From Alteribacillus sp. YIM 98480 (GTDB lineage Bacteria > Bacillota > Bacilli > Bacillales > Marinococcaceae), in assembly GCF_009765375.1 (NCBI RefSeq), contig NZ_VTOK01000006.1:62001-126000 (forward strand): 64,000 nucleotides of DNA. Direction: 5' to 3'. Each line of letters starts with the position of its first letter. The first letter of the stretch is position 1. Made by a program: the position numbers and the translations under genes. Below are positions 36,132 to 44,326 of the stretch, in pieces. The notes beneath the pieces are model-generated. The model did not search any database and was not told the origin of the DNA. It was given only the letters and a program-made list of their open reading frames with translations.

Positions 36132-36722
36132 TTGACTCTTAAAATAAAAGTTTATTCTGATTTTGTGTGACCGTTTTGTTTTCTAGCGGAGGTGCCGCTT
36201 CAAGAAGCAATAAAAGGTAAAGACGTGGAAATAGAATGGATGCCGTTTGAATTACGACCTTATCCGAATGAAACGCTAAGACCAGAAGACAATTACTTGC
36301 AATCAACTTGGAAACAATCCGTGTACCCGATGGCAGAGAGAATGGGAATCGATATTGTCCTTCCCGGCGTTTCACCTCAACCGCATACCCATTTAGCATT
36401 TGAGGGGTATCAATATGCTAAAGAAATGGGAAAAGGAAATGTTTATAATGACAAAGTACTTCGTGCTTTTTTCCAACAAGGACGAGACATTGGCAAGATA
36501 GATGTGTTAACGCAGATAGCAGAAGAGGCAGGCTTAAATAAAAACAAATATCAAGAGGTATTAGAACAGCGAACGTACAAAGAAAAACACCAAAAAGCAT
36601 TAACACATGCCTATAAAGAAGCAAATATTACAGCTGTACCAACTTTTATAATTGGTAATACGACCATTACGGGGATGCGTTCGAAGGAAGCACTCGAGCG
36701 CATGATCGAGCAGGAAATGTAG
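36132..36722 (+). CDS. DsbA/FrnE-like thioredoxin-fold oxidoreductase with in-frame TGA at the redox cysteine (UxxC)
   Basis: From TTG 36132 (AAAGGAAG 10 nt upstream) the frame reads LTLKIKVYSDFV, then TGA (36168-36170), then PFCFLAEVPLQEAI and on to 36722 without another stop. Family members read YSDFVCPFCFL here, so TGA stands exactly at the first cysteine of CPFC. The rest is intact: FELRPYPNETLRP, a helical insert, and the cis-proline loop AVPTFIIG near the end, 196 codons in all. Either selenocysteine is inserted or a TGC/TGT-to-TGA change has killed the gene. Restart at GTG 36192 would lose the active site. Confidence 0.8.
36185..36199 (+). promoter_or_regulatory. SECIS-like hairpin after the in-frame TGA
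   Basis: AGCGG-AGGTG-CCGCT: perfect 5-bp stem with a 5-nt loop containing GGU. Counting the U of UGA as 1, the stem starts at 18 and the loop covers 23-27, with a U at 17 just before the stem. In E. coli fdhF the upper SECIS helix, bulged U17 and loop G23-U24 occupy the same places. The hairpin could still be a codon coincidence (LAEVPL). Confidence 0.45.
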
Positions 36723-36816
36723 AGAGAAAGAGAAAATCAATTTTTGCAAGTATAGACTGTATTAATATAACAAACCCTATCCTTATAGACGCAATAAGCA
36801 AGAAGGAGATAAGGAT

Positions 36817-36972
36817 ATGGCAAAACAAAATCCAAAAGGTCCGAAACAACAGGAAAAAGTAAACTTGCCTCAAAGTCCGAAACAACCGTATGGAGAGCCA
36901 ATGGATGGTTCTCATAAAGTGAAAAACAGAAATCATACACGACAAAAAAAGAACGCTTCTCATGATATGTAA
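36817..36972 (+). CDS. sspP: Small acid-soluble spore protein P
   Basis: A 51-residue, lysine/asparagine-rich protein. The C-terminus [19 protein letters not shown] matches SspP ([15 protein letters not shown]), and the middle [12 protein letters not shown] resembles the PGQPEPLSGS region. GAAGGAGAT lies before the ATG. It is a minor SASP, expected to be made in the forespore. It was found by reading the sequence, as it is short. Confidence 0.9.
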   Translation: MAKQNPKGPKQQEKVNLPQSPKQPYGEPMDGSHKVKNRNHTRQKKNASHDM

Positions 36973-36977
36973 AGTAA

Positions 36978-37003
36978 GGCCCGCATTTCTTACGATGCGG
37001 GCC
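36978..37003. terminator. GC-rich hairpin between sspP and tgl
   Basis: GGCCCGCAT (36978-36986) pairs with ATGCGGGCC (36995-37003), loop of 8. It lies between convergent genes and may end both transcripts, though neither side has a clear T-run. Confidence 0.45.
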
Positions 37004-37033
37004 AAATACGTAGGGTGCATTTTATTCTTCCCC

Positions 37034-37885
37034 CTAAATGAAAGGATTGGGGAGGGAATATAAATAAAAGATATAACGGTCTAATGATATCGAATTTTCA
37101 TTGTGCTGAATAATCATATACATCCATTTTCGTCTAACAAAGTCAGGTCGCTGCATGGCAATGTTCGCTAAATGGAAAAAGTTTGGTCTGGCAACTATAC
37201 TTGATAGGTATGCGGATTGAGTGGCATTTGGTTTTCTTAAATCATTTAAAATCTCCACCATTTCACTAGCGGTCGTAATGCCTATGCCGTGTCCAAAATA
37301 CATACCGTCATCCAGAACAACGGCATTTTCCCCGCGCCATTGCGACATTTGTGGATGATAGTCCGGATTTTCAAAATATACAACGTCCCCAGGAATAAAG
37401 TTATTGGTATTTCTAGTTGTTAAACCTAAATCTGGGTCAAAATTCCAACTGTACAATTGAATATTTTGAAAGAGGCGATTGAATAAATTTTCTCCAATAA
37501 CATGTAATACAGCATGGTAATAAATAATAATCATAGCCGTTGCACATTCAAATCCGTAAAGAGAGCTGTTTGTAAAGATATCTCGAATAGCATCTGACGG
37601 CCTTGCTCCAGGTAATAATTCGATAGCACCGATATTGGTTACGAACCAGTACTGCGGGTTTGCTCGAGTCATAGAAAAGATTTCAAATTCCACATTGCTG
37701 TCATGTAAAGCTCTTGCGTTTAAAATGATATTTTTACGCAGTTCTACTTCAAAAGACAATACGTTCATAGAAGGAAAGGAATAGATTAATGAATCCTGCA
37801 TTAACGCTTTTACAATGCTATTTTCTATACTTCCTGACGGCCAAAGGTTCGTCTGTTGAAAAGCCATTCCCGCCACTTGAATCAT
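37034..37885 (-). CDS. tgl: Spore coat protein-glutamine gamma-glutamyltransferase (transglutaminase)
   Basis: 283 residues; it cross-links coat proteins through glutamine-lysine bonds during sporulation. The catalytic cysteine lies in LYGFECATAMIIIYYHAVL near residue 114, followed by LYSWNFDPDLGL and the histidine-bearing FENPDYHPQMSQWRGENAVVL and GHGIGI, matching B. subtilis Tgl along its length. Monocistronic, convergent with sspP. Confidence 0.95.
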   Translation of the reverse strand: MIQVAGMAFQQTNLWPSGSIENSIVKALMQDSLIYSFPSMNVLSFEVELRKNIILNARALHDSNVEFEIFSMTRANPQYWFVTNIGAIELLPGARPSDAIRDIFTNSSLYGFECATAMIIIYYHAVLHVIGENLFNRLFQNIQLYSWNFDPDLGLTTRNTNNFIPGDVVYFENPDYHPQMSQWRGENAVVLDDGMYFGHGIGITTASEMVEILNDLRKPNATQSAYLSSIVARPNFFHLANIAMQRPDFVRRKWMYMIIQHNENSISLDRYIFYLYSLPNPFI

Positions 37886-37942
37886 AAAATACCTCTTTCT
37901 GAGAATAGATATTTATTGTAGCTTATTTTCAAACGGAGGCTT

Positions 37943-38546
37943 TTATGCGTCATTATTAATACAGACAATAGAAAGGCGATCGGACTTCAAAAAATCCGCT
38001 GGTGCAATATCTCCTGGACTGCGGTGAGGAAACAAGTTAATTCCTGTCCTGTAATAAGATTGATCAATCCCTTCAGTACATATAAATCTTTTTTTAAAAC
38101 TTAGTATCTACTTTAATAACATATTTCAAGATCATGCCAAGTATCCTAAGGTAATCATAAGAACTGCCTTTCTTTTTTAAAAGGTAAGAAATTATAAATA
38201 GTTGGCGTTTTACATGTCTAGCGCAAGCGCCTACTCGCTCGAGATTCCTTCGGTTCGTCAATGGAAAGCAAAGATCAGCTTTCCATATGTGCCGACCCTC
38301 CAGGACTTGTCGCTCGTGAGCAAGGCGCTTGCGCTTTTCTTAATGCTAAATGAATGATATTGTTTAATTGCTCCTGATGGTATCTACTACTTTAAAAAAA
38401 TTCGTGTCAATCATTTTTGTTTTATCCATCGCTAAGGCTACATGAGTATATGGCGATTTTGTAGCCCATGAAACCAAGTTTGCTTGGCAGCGTGTTGTTT
38501 TTTTATAGAGTAATATGTCTCCCTTTTGCACACGCACCTGTTCCAT
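37943..38546 (-). pseudogene. YiiX/YaeF-like permuted papain-fold gene, interrupted by repeat copy C and frameshifted
   Basis: The N-terminal part is intact from ATG 38546: GDILLYKKTT..SPYTHVALAMDKTKMIDTNFF, stopping at TAA 38364. The remaining part reads, on the same strand below the repeat, GSSYDYLRILGMILKYVIKVDTKF (about 38168-38098) and, after a +1 slip in a T4A7 run near 38095, FICTEGIDQSYYRTGINLFPHR and SPGDIAPADFLKSDRL, ending at TAA 37943. The HVAL histidine and the FICTEG cysteine are the catalytic pair of this amidase family. About 45 middle residues are missing and the space holds the 170-bp repeat. Confidence 0.8.
38173..38342 (+). repeat. Dispersed structured repeat, copy C (best-preserved stem)
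   Basis: AGCGCAAGCGCC (38220-38231) is a perfect 12-bp inverted repeat of GGCGCTTGCGCT (38324-38335); inside it GGAAAGC and GCTTTCC form a 7-bp stem with an 8-nt loop. The element starts TTTTTTAAAAGGTAAGAA and ends TTTTCTTA, and lies within a broken gene. Confidence 0.9.
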
Positions 38547-38604
38547 ATGTCACCCAAATTCCTTTCATACTTGTCTGCTATTAGGATGTCCATTTCGATT
38601 AATA

Positions 38605-39519
38605 TTAAAAAGATGGATGTTTTCGCGTCTTTTTATGTTTTTCAAAGTCCCAGTTTGATAAAAACTTTTTTGCTGAGACGTATCCCGATTGATAAAGGAA
38701 TGTAATATCTTCATCCGTAAGGTCAAAATCTGTAGAAGTAATCTTTCCTGTCGGGATTTGTATTGTGCGTTCTTTGGTTTCCTCATTGATATGCCTTAAA
38801 TCATGCGCTTGCATCATTGTCTTAAAGATATTTTTAAAAAGGTGGATCGGGGTAGGAATAACAGAACAGATGTTTATTTCTTCTTTTACAAAACGAAAAC
38901 CAAATGTTGGAAAACGAGGAGTGGGAACATCAAAAATCCATATAGGAAAATTACTAAGCAGTCCACCATCTAAAATATATGATTTATGATCATCTTTTGT
39001 TTTCCAAATAACCGGCCGAAAGAAAAAAGGCATAGAAGCACTCATCATCACGGCAGTTGATATTTTTAAATCCTGCGGGGTCATATTATAGCGTGCTAAA
39101 TCATCAGGTAATATGAGCATCTGTCCATTTGAAATATCAGAAGCAATAATTTTTAATTTGTCTTCTGGAAGATCTGCAAAGGTGTGGACGCCTTTTTTCG
39201 CTAGCAGGGTATCCATCCAGTTTTCTAAATAGTCATTTTTATAAATTCCTAAGTGAATAGTTAATTCTAAAAAGCTCCCTATAAGAGGAATGTGATGGAG
39301 GAAAGTTCTGCCGCGAAACTTCGAATAATCCATCTTTTTTAGCAATTCTTGCATTTCACAGCTTTTATAACCGCTAGCTAAGAGGGCAGCAATGGCAGCT
39401 CCTGCTGATGTGCCCGCTAGCCGCTGCCATTCTAAATTTTCTTCTTCCATCGCGTGAATAGCCCCTGTAAAGGCAATCCCGCGAACCCCGCCGCCTTCGA
39501 ATACTGCATCTGCTTTCAA
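38605..39519 (-). CDS. Patatin-like phospholipase
   Basis: 304 residues. Oxyanion loop FEGGGVRGIAFTGAI at residues about 7-21, nucleophile elbow GTSAGAAIAALL and catalytic aspartate in LDGGLLSNFPI complete the Ser-Asp dyad. It lacks a signal peptide, so it is cytoplasmic and may act on membrane lipids. TTG 39519 with GAGGTGG upstream is preferred; the GTG fifteen bases earlier overlaps that site. Confidence 0.88.
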   Translation of the reverse strand: MKADAVFEGGGVRGIAFTGAIHAMEEENLEWQRLAGTSAGAAIAALLASGYKSCEMQELLKKMDYSKFRGRTFLHHIPLIGSFLELTIHLGIYKNDYLENWMDTLLAKKGVHTFADLPEDKLKIIASDISNGQMLILPDDLARYNMTPQDLKISTAVMMSASMPFFFRPVIWKTKDDHKSYILDGGLLSNFPIWIFDVPTPRFPTFGFRFVKEEINICSVIPTPIHLFKNIFKTMMQAHDLRHINEETKERTIQIPTGKITSTDFDLTDEDITFLYQSGYVSAKKFLSNWDFEKHKKTRKHPSF

Positions 39520-39668
39520 TATAACCCACCTCACGATACCGGTTGAGTACTTCTTTTCCTATATTCTGTCTTTGACAGGAGATTCCTCTGTTCATTCTTT
39601 TTCTTTATACTTTTTTGGAAGTTTATTTGTGCTTCCGCCATTTGAATTTGGCAGTAAGCCAAGCTTTT

Positions 39669-40067
39669 CTAATCCGAACTGCTGATCGCTTTCATAAAAT
39701 AGGCTGCCGGAAGCAATAAACCAATTGCAGCTTCAATAAGAGAAAAGAACCTGGCGCTTCCAACAGGCACAAGGTCTCCATACCCAACTGATAAAATAGT
39801 AACTCCGCTGTAATACACCAAATTTAAAAAAGAATGGTCTGCTGGCTCCCCAGTAGGATCATTTACTTTTAAGACTACTGTCTCTAAAGATATTACATAA
39901 TAAAGGACCGCAAAACCAAAAGTGATACTTAAAAGCACAAAAAACAATTTATAAAAGAGAGCGGGACTTGCATAACTTTGTTTGTATGATTTGTTAGTAA
40001 AAAAATAAAACAGGTTTACGAGAAGAAATAAAATGGTTATTCCGATTAAAATGACAGATAGCATCAT
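39669..40067 (-). CDS. Small two-pore-helix potassium channel protein (Ion_trans_2)
   Basis: 132 residues with about three membrane segments. The pore loop VTILSVGYGDLVPVGSARFF (residues about 92-111) carries the K+ filter VGYGD. There is no cytoplasmic RCK domain. It is upstream of patatin on the same strand, with a gap of about 150 bp. Confidence 0.85.
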   Translation of the reverse strand: MMLSVILIGITILFLLVNLFYFFTNKSYKQSYASPALFYKLFFVLLSITFGFAVLYYVISLETVVLKVNDPTGEPADHSFLNLVYYSGVTILSVGYGDLVPVGSARFFSLIEAAIGLLLPAAYFMKAISSSD

Positions 40068-40141
40068 AACTCTCCTTTCTACACAATAATTTTCTGTTTA
40101 CCCGATTTGCTTCAAAATAAAAAGTGAATGTAAGAAAATTG

Positions 40142-40191
40142 TTGACATGCAACCTTTAGGTTTCGTATTTTTAATATGAAACATAAAAGTT
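40142..40191 (+). promoter_or_regulatory. Promoter with overlapping palindromic operator for the SRPBCC-ArsR pair
   Basis: TTGACA (40142-40147) and a TATTTT -10 candidate (40166-40171). Between and after these, AACCTTTAGGTTTCGTA (40151-40167) is an imperfect inverted repeat (14 of 17) of TATGAAACATAAAAGTT (40175-40191), so a dimeric regulator bound here would cover the promoter. The ArsR protein two genes downstream is the natural candidate. Confidence 0.55.
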
Positions 40192-40220
40192 ACATATAAT
40201 CCTGGCAGGAGGAATTTATT

Positions 40221-40658
40221 ATGAGTAAACATTCATCAGAAACGCCTGATATTTGTAAAACGACAGTGATTCATGCGGATATCGAAAAAGTATGGGAGGC
40301 AGCGGCGACTTCAAAAGGCATAGAGACTTGGTTTATGCCGAATAATTTTACCCCGCAGGCTGGAGCAGAATTCACGCTGCACACTCCTTTTGGACCTACT
40401 CCTTGTAAAGTTTTAGAGCTCGAAGCTCCTTATAAACTGGTTTTTGCGTGGGGAGAAGATGGCTGGACTGTTTCTTTCGAATTAAAAGACTTAGGTAATA
40501 AAACGGAATTTACTTTAATTCATTCAGGATGGGGAAAGCCAGAAGATATCGTACCTGGCCCAGGACCGGATCAGACGAACGAAGAGATCAGAAATCGAAT
40601 GGACGGCGGCTGGGACTCATTAGTAAATGAAAAACTTCGAAAAGCAGTGGAAGAATAA
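40221..40658 (+). CDS. AHSA1/SRPBCC-domain protein
   Basis: 145 residues, beginning with the AHA1-type pattern CKTTVIHADIEKVWEAAATSKGIETWFMPNNFTPQAGAEF, then FELKDLGNKTEFTLIHSGW and a C-terminal helix DGGWDSLVNEKLRKAVEE. Such proteins are commonly paired with an ArsR repressor, as here; the stop overlaps the ATG of that gene (TAATG). Ligand unknown. Confidence 0.88.
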   Translation: MSKHSSETPDICKTTVIHADIEKVWEAAATSKGIETWFMPNNFTPQAGAEFTLHTPFGPTPCKVLELEAPYKLVFAWGEDGWTVSFELKDLGNKTEFTLIHSGWGKPEDIVPGPGPDQTNEEIRNRMDGGWDSLVNEKLRKAVEE

Positions 40659-40978
40659 TGGGGGCCAAAGAGAAACCTGATATATTTCAAGCCATTGCGG
40701 ATCCTACGCGGCGAAAAATGCTTACGTTATTAGCAGAGTGCGAGATGCCGGTAACAAGATTGAGTCAACATTTTCCAATGAGCCGTACAGCTGTTTCAAA
40801 ACATTTGCGTATTCTGTCAGATGCGGAGCTGGTAAGCGTAGAGAAATCTGGACGGGAAAAGCGTTACAAACTACAGCCAGACTCCCTTATAGAACTGAAA
40901 GAGTGGCTGTCCTTTTTTGAGCAGTTTTGGGAAAACAAAATGGCTATGTTAAAGCATTACGTAGAAAATGAAGATTAA
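40658..40978 (+). CDS. ArsR-family transcriptional regulator
   Basis: 106-residue winged helix: DIFQAIADPTRRKMLTLLAECEMPVTRLSQHFPMSRTAVSKHLRIL (residues about 8-53) contains the recognition helix, and SGREKRYKLQPDSL the wing. No cysteine metal motif is present, so it is probably not a metal sensor. It likely represses its own operon through the palindrome at 40151-40191. Confidence 0.9.
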   Translation: MGAKEKPDIFQAIADPTRRKMLTLLAECEMPVTRLSQHFPMSRTAVSKHLRILSDAELVSVEKSGREKRYKLQPDSLIELKEWLSFFEQFWENKMAMLKHYVENED

Positions 40979-41057
40979 TAAAAAAAGGGAGTAAATCCAC
41001 CATCTAAATAGGTAGAGAAGGGTTTACTCTTTGTTCTTTTTTAGTATGTGGAAAAAA

Positions 41058-41087
41058 TTGACGAAACTGTTCGAACACCTGTATGAT
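41058..41087 (+). promoter_or_regulatory. Candidate sigma-A promoter
   Basis: TTGACG (41058-41063), 18-bp spacer and TATGAT (41082-41087), upstream of the hairpin and the small gene at 41160. Confidence 0.55.
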
Positions 41088-41106
41088 AGTATATAATAGC
41101 TCATTG

Positions 41107-41141
41107 ATAGCAGATGCTATCACTTTGATAGTGTCTGCTAT
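41107..41141 (+). promoter_or_regulatory. Long hairpin in the leader of the small RHH-like gene
   Basis: ATAGCAGA-TG-CTATCA, loop CTT, TGATAG-TG-TCTGCTAT: 14 Watson-Crick pairs plus two G-U pairs closing a 3-nt loop, ending 4 nt before the AGGAGGT site. It may be a translational control element or a DNA operator. Confidence 0.7.
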
Positions 41142-41159
41142 TTACAGGAGGTGGGGTTT

Positions 41160-41360
41160 ATGAATTCAGAAAGCACAAAGGTCCAGCTGAATGTTCGTGT
41201 CCATAAAGAAACAGCTCAATTGCTAGATGAAGTTGTACATTACTATCAGGAAAACACGAAATATGGAAAGGTACATAAGGGAGAAGTTTTAACAGATATC
41301 ATCGAAAAATCTCATAAAATTATGGAAAAGCAAAAATTGATGACAAGGCGTAATTACTAG
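41160..41360 (+). CDS. Small ribbon-helix-helix-like protein
   Basis: 66 residues: a beta strand KVQLNVRVHKETAQLLDEVVHYY followed by a second helix HKGEVLTDIIEKSHKIMEKQ, the strand-helix-helix layout of RHH DNA-binding proteins. ATG 41160 lies 7 nt behind AGGAGGT. No toxin gene is adjacent. It may regulate itself through the hairpin/palindrome just upstream; this is inference. Confidence 0.6.
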   Translation: MNSESTKVQLNVRVHKETAQLLDEVVHYYQENTKYGKVHKGEVLTDIIEKSHKIMEKQKLMTRRNY

Positions 41361-41436
41361 AAGCTGAAAGAAGGAGGAATCAACTGTTATGGATTCCTCC
41401 CTTCTAGCTGCCATCATCCCAGTCAGCAGATCGTAT

Positions 41437-42186
41437 CTATGCCAAGAGCAGGCGGAACCCGCCAAACACGGCTAATAATAAGATGATAATATTAAATTGT
41501 TTTTGAGGAATCAAAGGCAGAAATTTTATACCTAAATAGGTACCCCCAAAGATAGCCGGGATAAGCCAAGCGTTAAAAGATACTGTTTCCCATGTAATTA
41601 ATCCTAAGCCAATATACATTGGTACTTTAATGAGATTAACGGAAAGGAAAAACCATGCCCCTGTCCCGATAAATTCTTTTTTGGGAAGAGCGATTGCCAG
41701 CAAAAATATGGCCATGATCGGTCCGGCAGCATTACCAACCATTGTAGTGAAACCAGCTAACGTACCCATTATTCCTACAAACCATTTTGATTGAGGGATG
41801 GCATCGAGCCACTTTGCACCCCAGCGCTCTCTTAAAATTTGAAGGGCTAACATTATTAATATGATTACCCCTAAAATGATCTCAATCGGCCTGCTTGAAA
41901 CAATAAAATATAATAAAATGAACCCGCTGAACAATCCTCCTAATACCCAGGGAAGTAAAGAAAACAAGGTTTTCCAATTAACACTTCGTCTATAATATGT
42001 AACAGCAACAATATCTGCTGTAATTAACATCGGCAAAACGATGCCTATGGACTCCCGTGCCGGAAAAATAGAGGCCATAACAGCAACAACCAAGATGCCA
42101 AGCGTAGGCAATCCAGTTTTAGAAATACCAATTAAAATGGCACATAATACGACGAGAATTATATCTAACGTAGTCAACTCAAACAT
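41437..42186 (-). CDS. TauE/SafE-family sulfite/organosulfonate exporter-like protein
   Basis: 249 residues, about eight membrane helices. It starts with VVLCAILIGISKTGLPTLGILVVAVMA, the family's first repeat, and has GFTTMVGNAAGPIMAIFLLA as the second. These proteins export sulfite or related anions. It is divergent from a LysR regulator, which probably controls it. Confidence 0.88.
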   Translation of the reverse strand: MFELTTLDIILVVLCAILIGISKTGLPTLGILVVAVMASIFPARESIGIVLPMLITADIVAVTYYRRSVNWKTLFSLLPWVLGGLFSGFILLYFIVSSRPIEIILGVIILIMLALQILRERWGAKWLDAIPQSKWFVGIMGTLAGFTTMVGNAAGPIMAIFLLAIALPKKEFIGTGAWFFLSVNLIKVPMYIGLGLITWETVSFNAWLIPAIFGGTYLGIKFLPLIPQKQFNIIILLLAVFGGFRLLLA

Positions 42187-42207
42187 ACTTTTGTGGTCAC
42201 CTCCTTT

Positions 42208-42229
42208 AAATGAGTAACATGTCTCATTT
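42208..42229. promoter_or_regulatory. Palindrome between tauE-like and LysR genes
   Basis: AAATGAG (42208-42214) TAACATGT CTCATTT (42223-42229): a perfect 7-bp inverted repeat with an 8-bp centre, next to the ribosome site of the exporter gene. The layout fits a LysR-type site. Confidence 0.45.
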
Positions 42230-42366
42230 TAATAGAATATAAAGAAAACTCAATTAAAATGTTTTTAAAATTGCACTTATTGGTTAAAACGTAGACTTTA
42301 TCATATGCTGCGTTATAATTATGAATGAAATTATCGTCTGAGAACGGGCCGGGGCAGGTGAAAACG

Positions 42367-43248
42367 TTGGATATCAAACAACTCCAATATTTTATTGAAA
42401 TAAATCGTTTCAACAGCTTTAGTAAAGCAGCTGAGCATTTATATGTGACACAACCTACTATTAGTAAAATGATTAAGAATTTAGAGAAAGAGTTTAATGT
42501 TAGTTTATTTGACCGCTCGAAAAAACGGGTAGTACTAACAGATGCAGGTAAAATTATTTTGGAGCAAGCTCAAGTAATTCTTAACGCGTTTAAGGATTTA
42601 GAAAATCAATTAGAAAACCTGTCTGGGGTAAAACAAGGGCACATTCGGATCGGTTTGCCCCCCATGGTCGGTTCTAGCTTTTTTCCGAATATCATAGGAG
42701 CGTTTCGTGAATGTTATCCTGCAATCTCGATTGAATTAATGGAAAACGGATCAAATAAGATTGCAGAAGATGTAGAAGATGGAACCCTTGATCTTGGAGT
42801 CGTCGTCTTGCCGATTAATAATGATATATTCGATTCTTTTTCCTTTGTAACAGAAGATATTAAACTGGTCGTTCATCCATCACATGCTTTAGTTAAAAAA
42901 GAAAAGATAACATTAAAAGATTTAAAAAGAGAACATTTTATGTTGTTGAATAGTGATTTTGCGTTAAGAAACCGAATCATGTCTGCGTGCAAAAAAGAAG
43001 AGTTTCAACCTTTTATCGTTTTTGAAAGTTCGCAATGGGACTTATTAGGAAAGATGGCCGCATCTAAATTAGGGGTGACCCTTTTACCGGAGAGCATATG
43101 TGATCAATTAAAAGGGGATATTGTAACATTGCCGATTGAACATTCTGATATGTATTGGAAACTTGCTGTCATTTGGAGAAAAGATAGTTATTTATCTCAT
43201 GCAGCTAATGAGTGGCTTCGATTTGCCAAGAAAAAGCTTCATTCGTAA
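42367..43248 (+). CDS. LysR-family transcriptional regulator
   Basis: 293 residues. The N-terminal winged helix starts MDIKQLQYFIEINRFNSFSKAAEHLYVTQPTISKMIKNLE; the periplasmic-binding-like effector domain begins at about residue 90 (GHIRIGLPPMVGSSFFPNIIGAF). TTG 42367 with CAGGTGA upstream gives the standard LysR N-terminus; the longer frame does not. Divergent from the TauE-like exporter. Confidence 0.92.
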   Translation: MDIKQLQYFIEINRFNSFSKAAEHLYVTQPTISKMIKNLEKEFNVSLFDRSKKRVVLTDAGKIILEQAQVILNAFKDLENQLENLSGVKQGHIRIGLPPMVGSSFFPNIIGAFRECYPAISIELMENGSNKIAEDVEDGTLDLGVVVLPINNDIFDSFSFVTEDIKLVVHPSHALVKKEKITLKDLKREHFMLLNSDFALRNRIMSACKKEEFQPFIVFESSQWDLLGKMAASKLGVTLLPESICDQLKGDIVTLPIEHSDMYWKLAVIWRKDSYLSHAANEWLRFAKKKLHS

Positions 43249-43410
43249 CGTCTTTTCAAATAGATAATGTGCGGGTCTTTATTTTGTAACCGCCACCATA
43301 GACAGAAGTTATCTACTCTCATATAATAATTCCATTTTACGCATAAAACGTTTCATACTATTATAAAGACTGTAAATGAATCGTTTTTTGGTAGAAAAGG
43401 TGAATGAAAA

Positions 43411-43929
43411 ATGGAAAGAAAGCACCCGAAAGAAAGCAGAGTTGTTAACACTGATCAGGTTTTATGCAGTGATTTAAATAATTACAATACGTTATTTGGC
43501 GGCGTCTTAATGAAAAAACTCGATGGTTGTGCCGTATTGTCAGCAAGGCGTCATTCTAGAGCAAAAGAGTGCGTTACCGCCTCAACAGATTCCATTGATT
43601 TTTTAAGTCCTATTTATCAAGCAGATTCGGTTTGTATTGAATCGTTTGTTTCTTATACAGGTGAAAGTTCGATGGAAATATTTTGTAAAGTGGTTGCAGA
43701 AGATATGATATCGGGAGAACGCCGTATTGCTACAACCGCTTTTTTAACATTTGTAGCTTTAAATGAAAGGAAAAAACCTATTAAAGTGCCGGGAATTTCC
43801 CCTGTCACAGAAGAAGAAAAAAAGCTATTTGAAACTGGCCCGGAGAGGGAACAACTGCGAAAACTAAAAAGAGAAAAAAGTAAGGAATTAGCTGGGTCCA
43901 TCAGTTTGGAAAAACCATGGGAGATCTAG
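43411..43929 (+). CDS. Acyl-CoA thioesterase (hotdog fold, YkhA-like)
   Basis: 172 residues. Hotdog helix LNNYNTLFGGVLMKKLDGCAVLSARRHS with the N-x-x-x-x-L-F-G-G motif, followed by VTASTDSIDFLSPI and SYTGESSMEIFCKV, as in BACH/YciA-type thioesterases. Together with the following gene (15 nt away) it forms a likely two-gene unit. Confidence 0.9.
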   Translation: MERKHPKESRVVNTDQVLCSDLNNYNTLFGGVLMKKLDGCAVLSARRHSRAKECVTASTDSIDFLSPIYQADSVCIESFVSYTGESSMEIFCKVVAEDMISGERRIATTAFLTFVALNERKKPIKVPGISPVTEEEKKLFETGPEREQLRKLKREKSKELAGSISLEKPWEI

Positions 43930-43944
43930 AAGGGGGAAGAAATA

Positions 43945-44310
43945 ATGATTGCATTATCAAGTTTAGAAGAATTATATTCTATTAAAACAAAGCTTAATGA
44001 ATTAATGCAGCAGCACCCGGATTTGTATGAAGAATTAGTACACGTGACAAGTTTAACACGACAATTGCACATTAAATACCGGTACTTGGGTTGTATATTA
44101 ATAGAAGAAGATCCCGATATATATGCAAACCCTCACTTAAGAGCATCTGTTATCAATTTGTATAACGATGAAGTACAGAAATTAAAAAATCATTCTCATT
44201 TTGAGGAAATTAGAAAATTGTTTTTTCTTTCTAAAGAAATGGAGCATGAAAACCTCTGCAAGTTAATCCTTGGTCAACGTCCAGAGACTTTAAAAGGGTA
44301 CTCGGGATAA
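43945..44310 (+). CDS. Conserved hypothetical helical protein
   Basis: 121 residues, soluble and mostly helical (LEELYSIKTKLNELMQQHPDLYEELVHVTSL). A GGGGGAAG site precedes the ATG and a strong terminator follows 16 nt after the stop, so it is very probably expressed. I do not recognise the family. Confidence 0.7.
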   Translation: MIALSSLEELYSIKTKLNELMQQHPDLYEELVHVTSLTRQLHIKYRYLGCILIEEDPDIYANPHLRASVINLYNDEVQKLKNHSHFEEIRKLFFLSKEMEHENLCKLILGQRPETLKGYSG

Positions 44311-44326
44311 AAAACGTATATGAATA

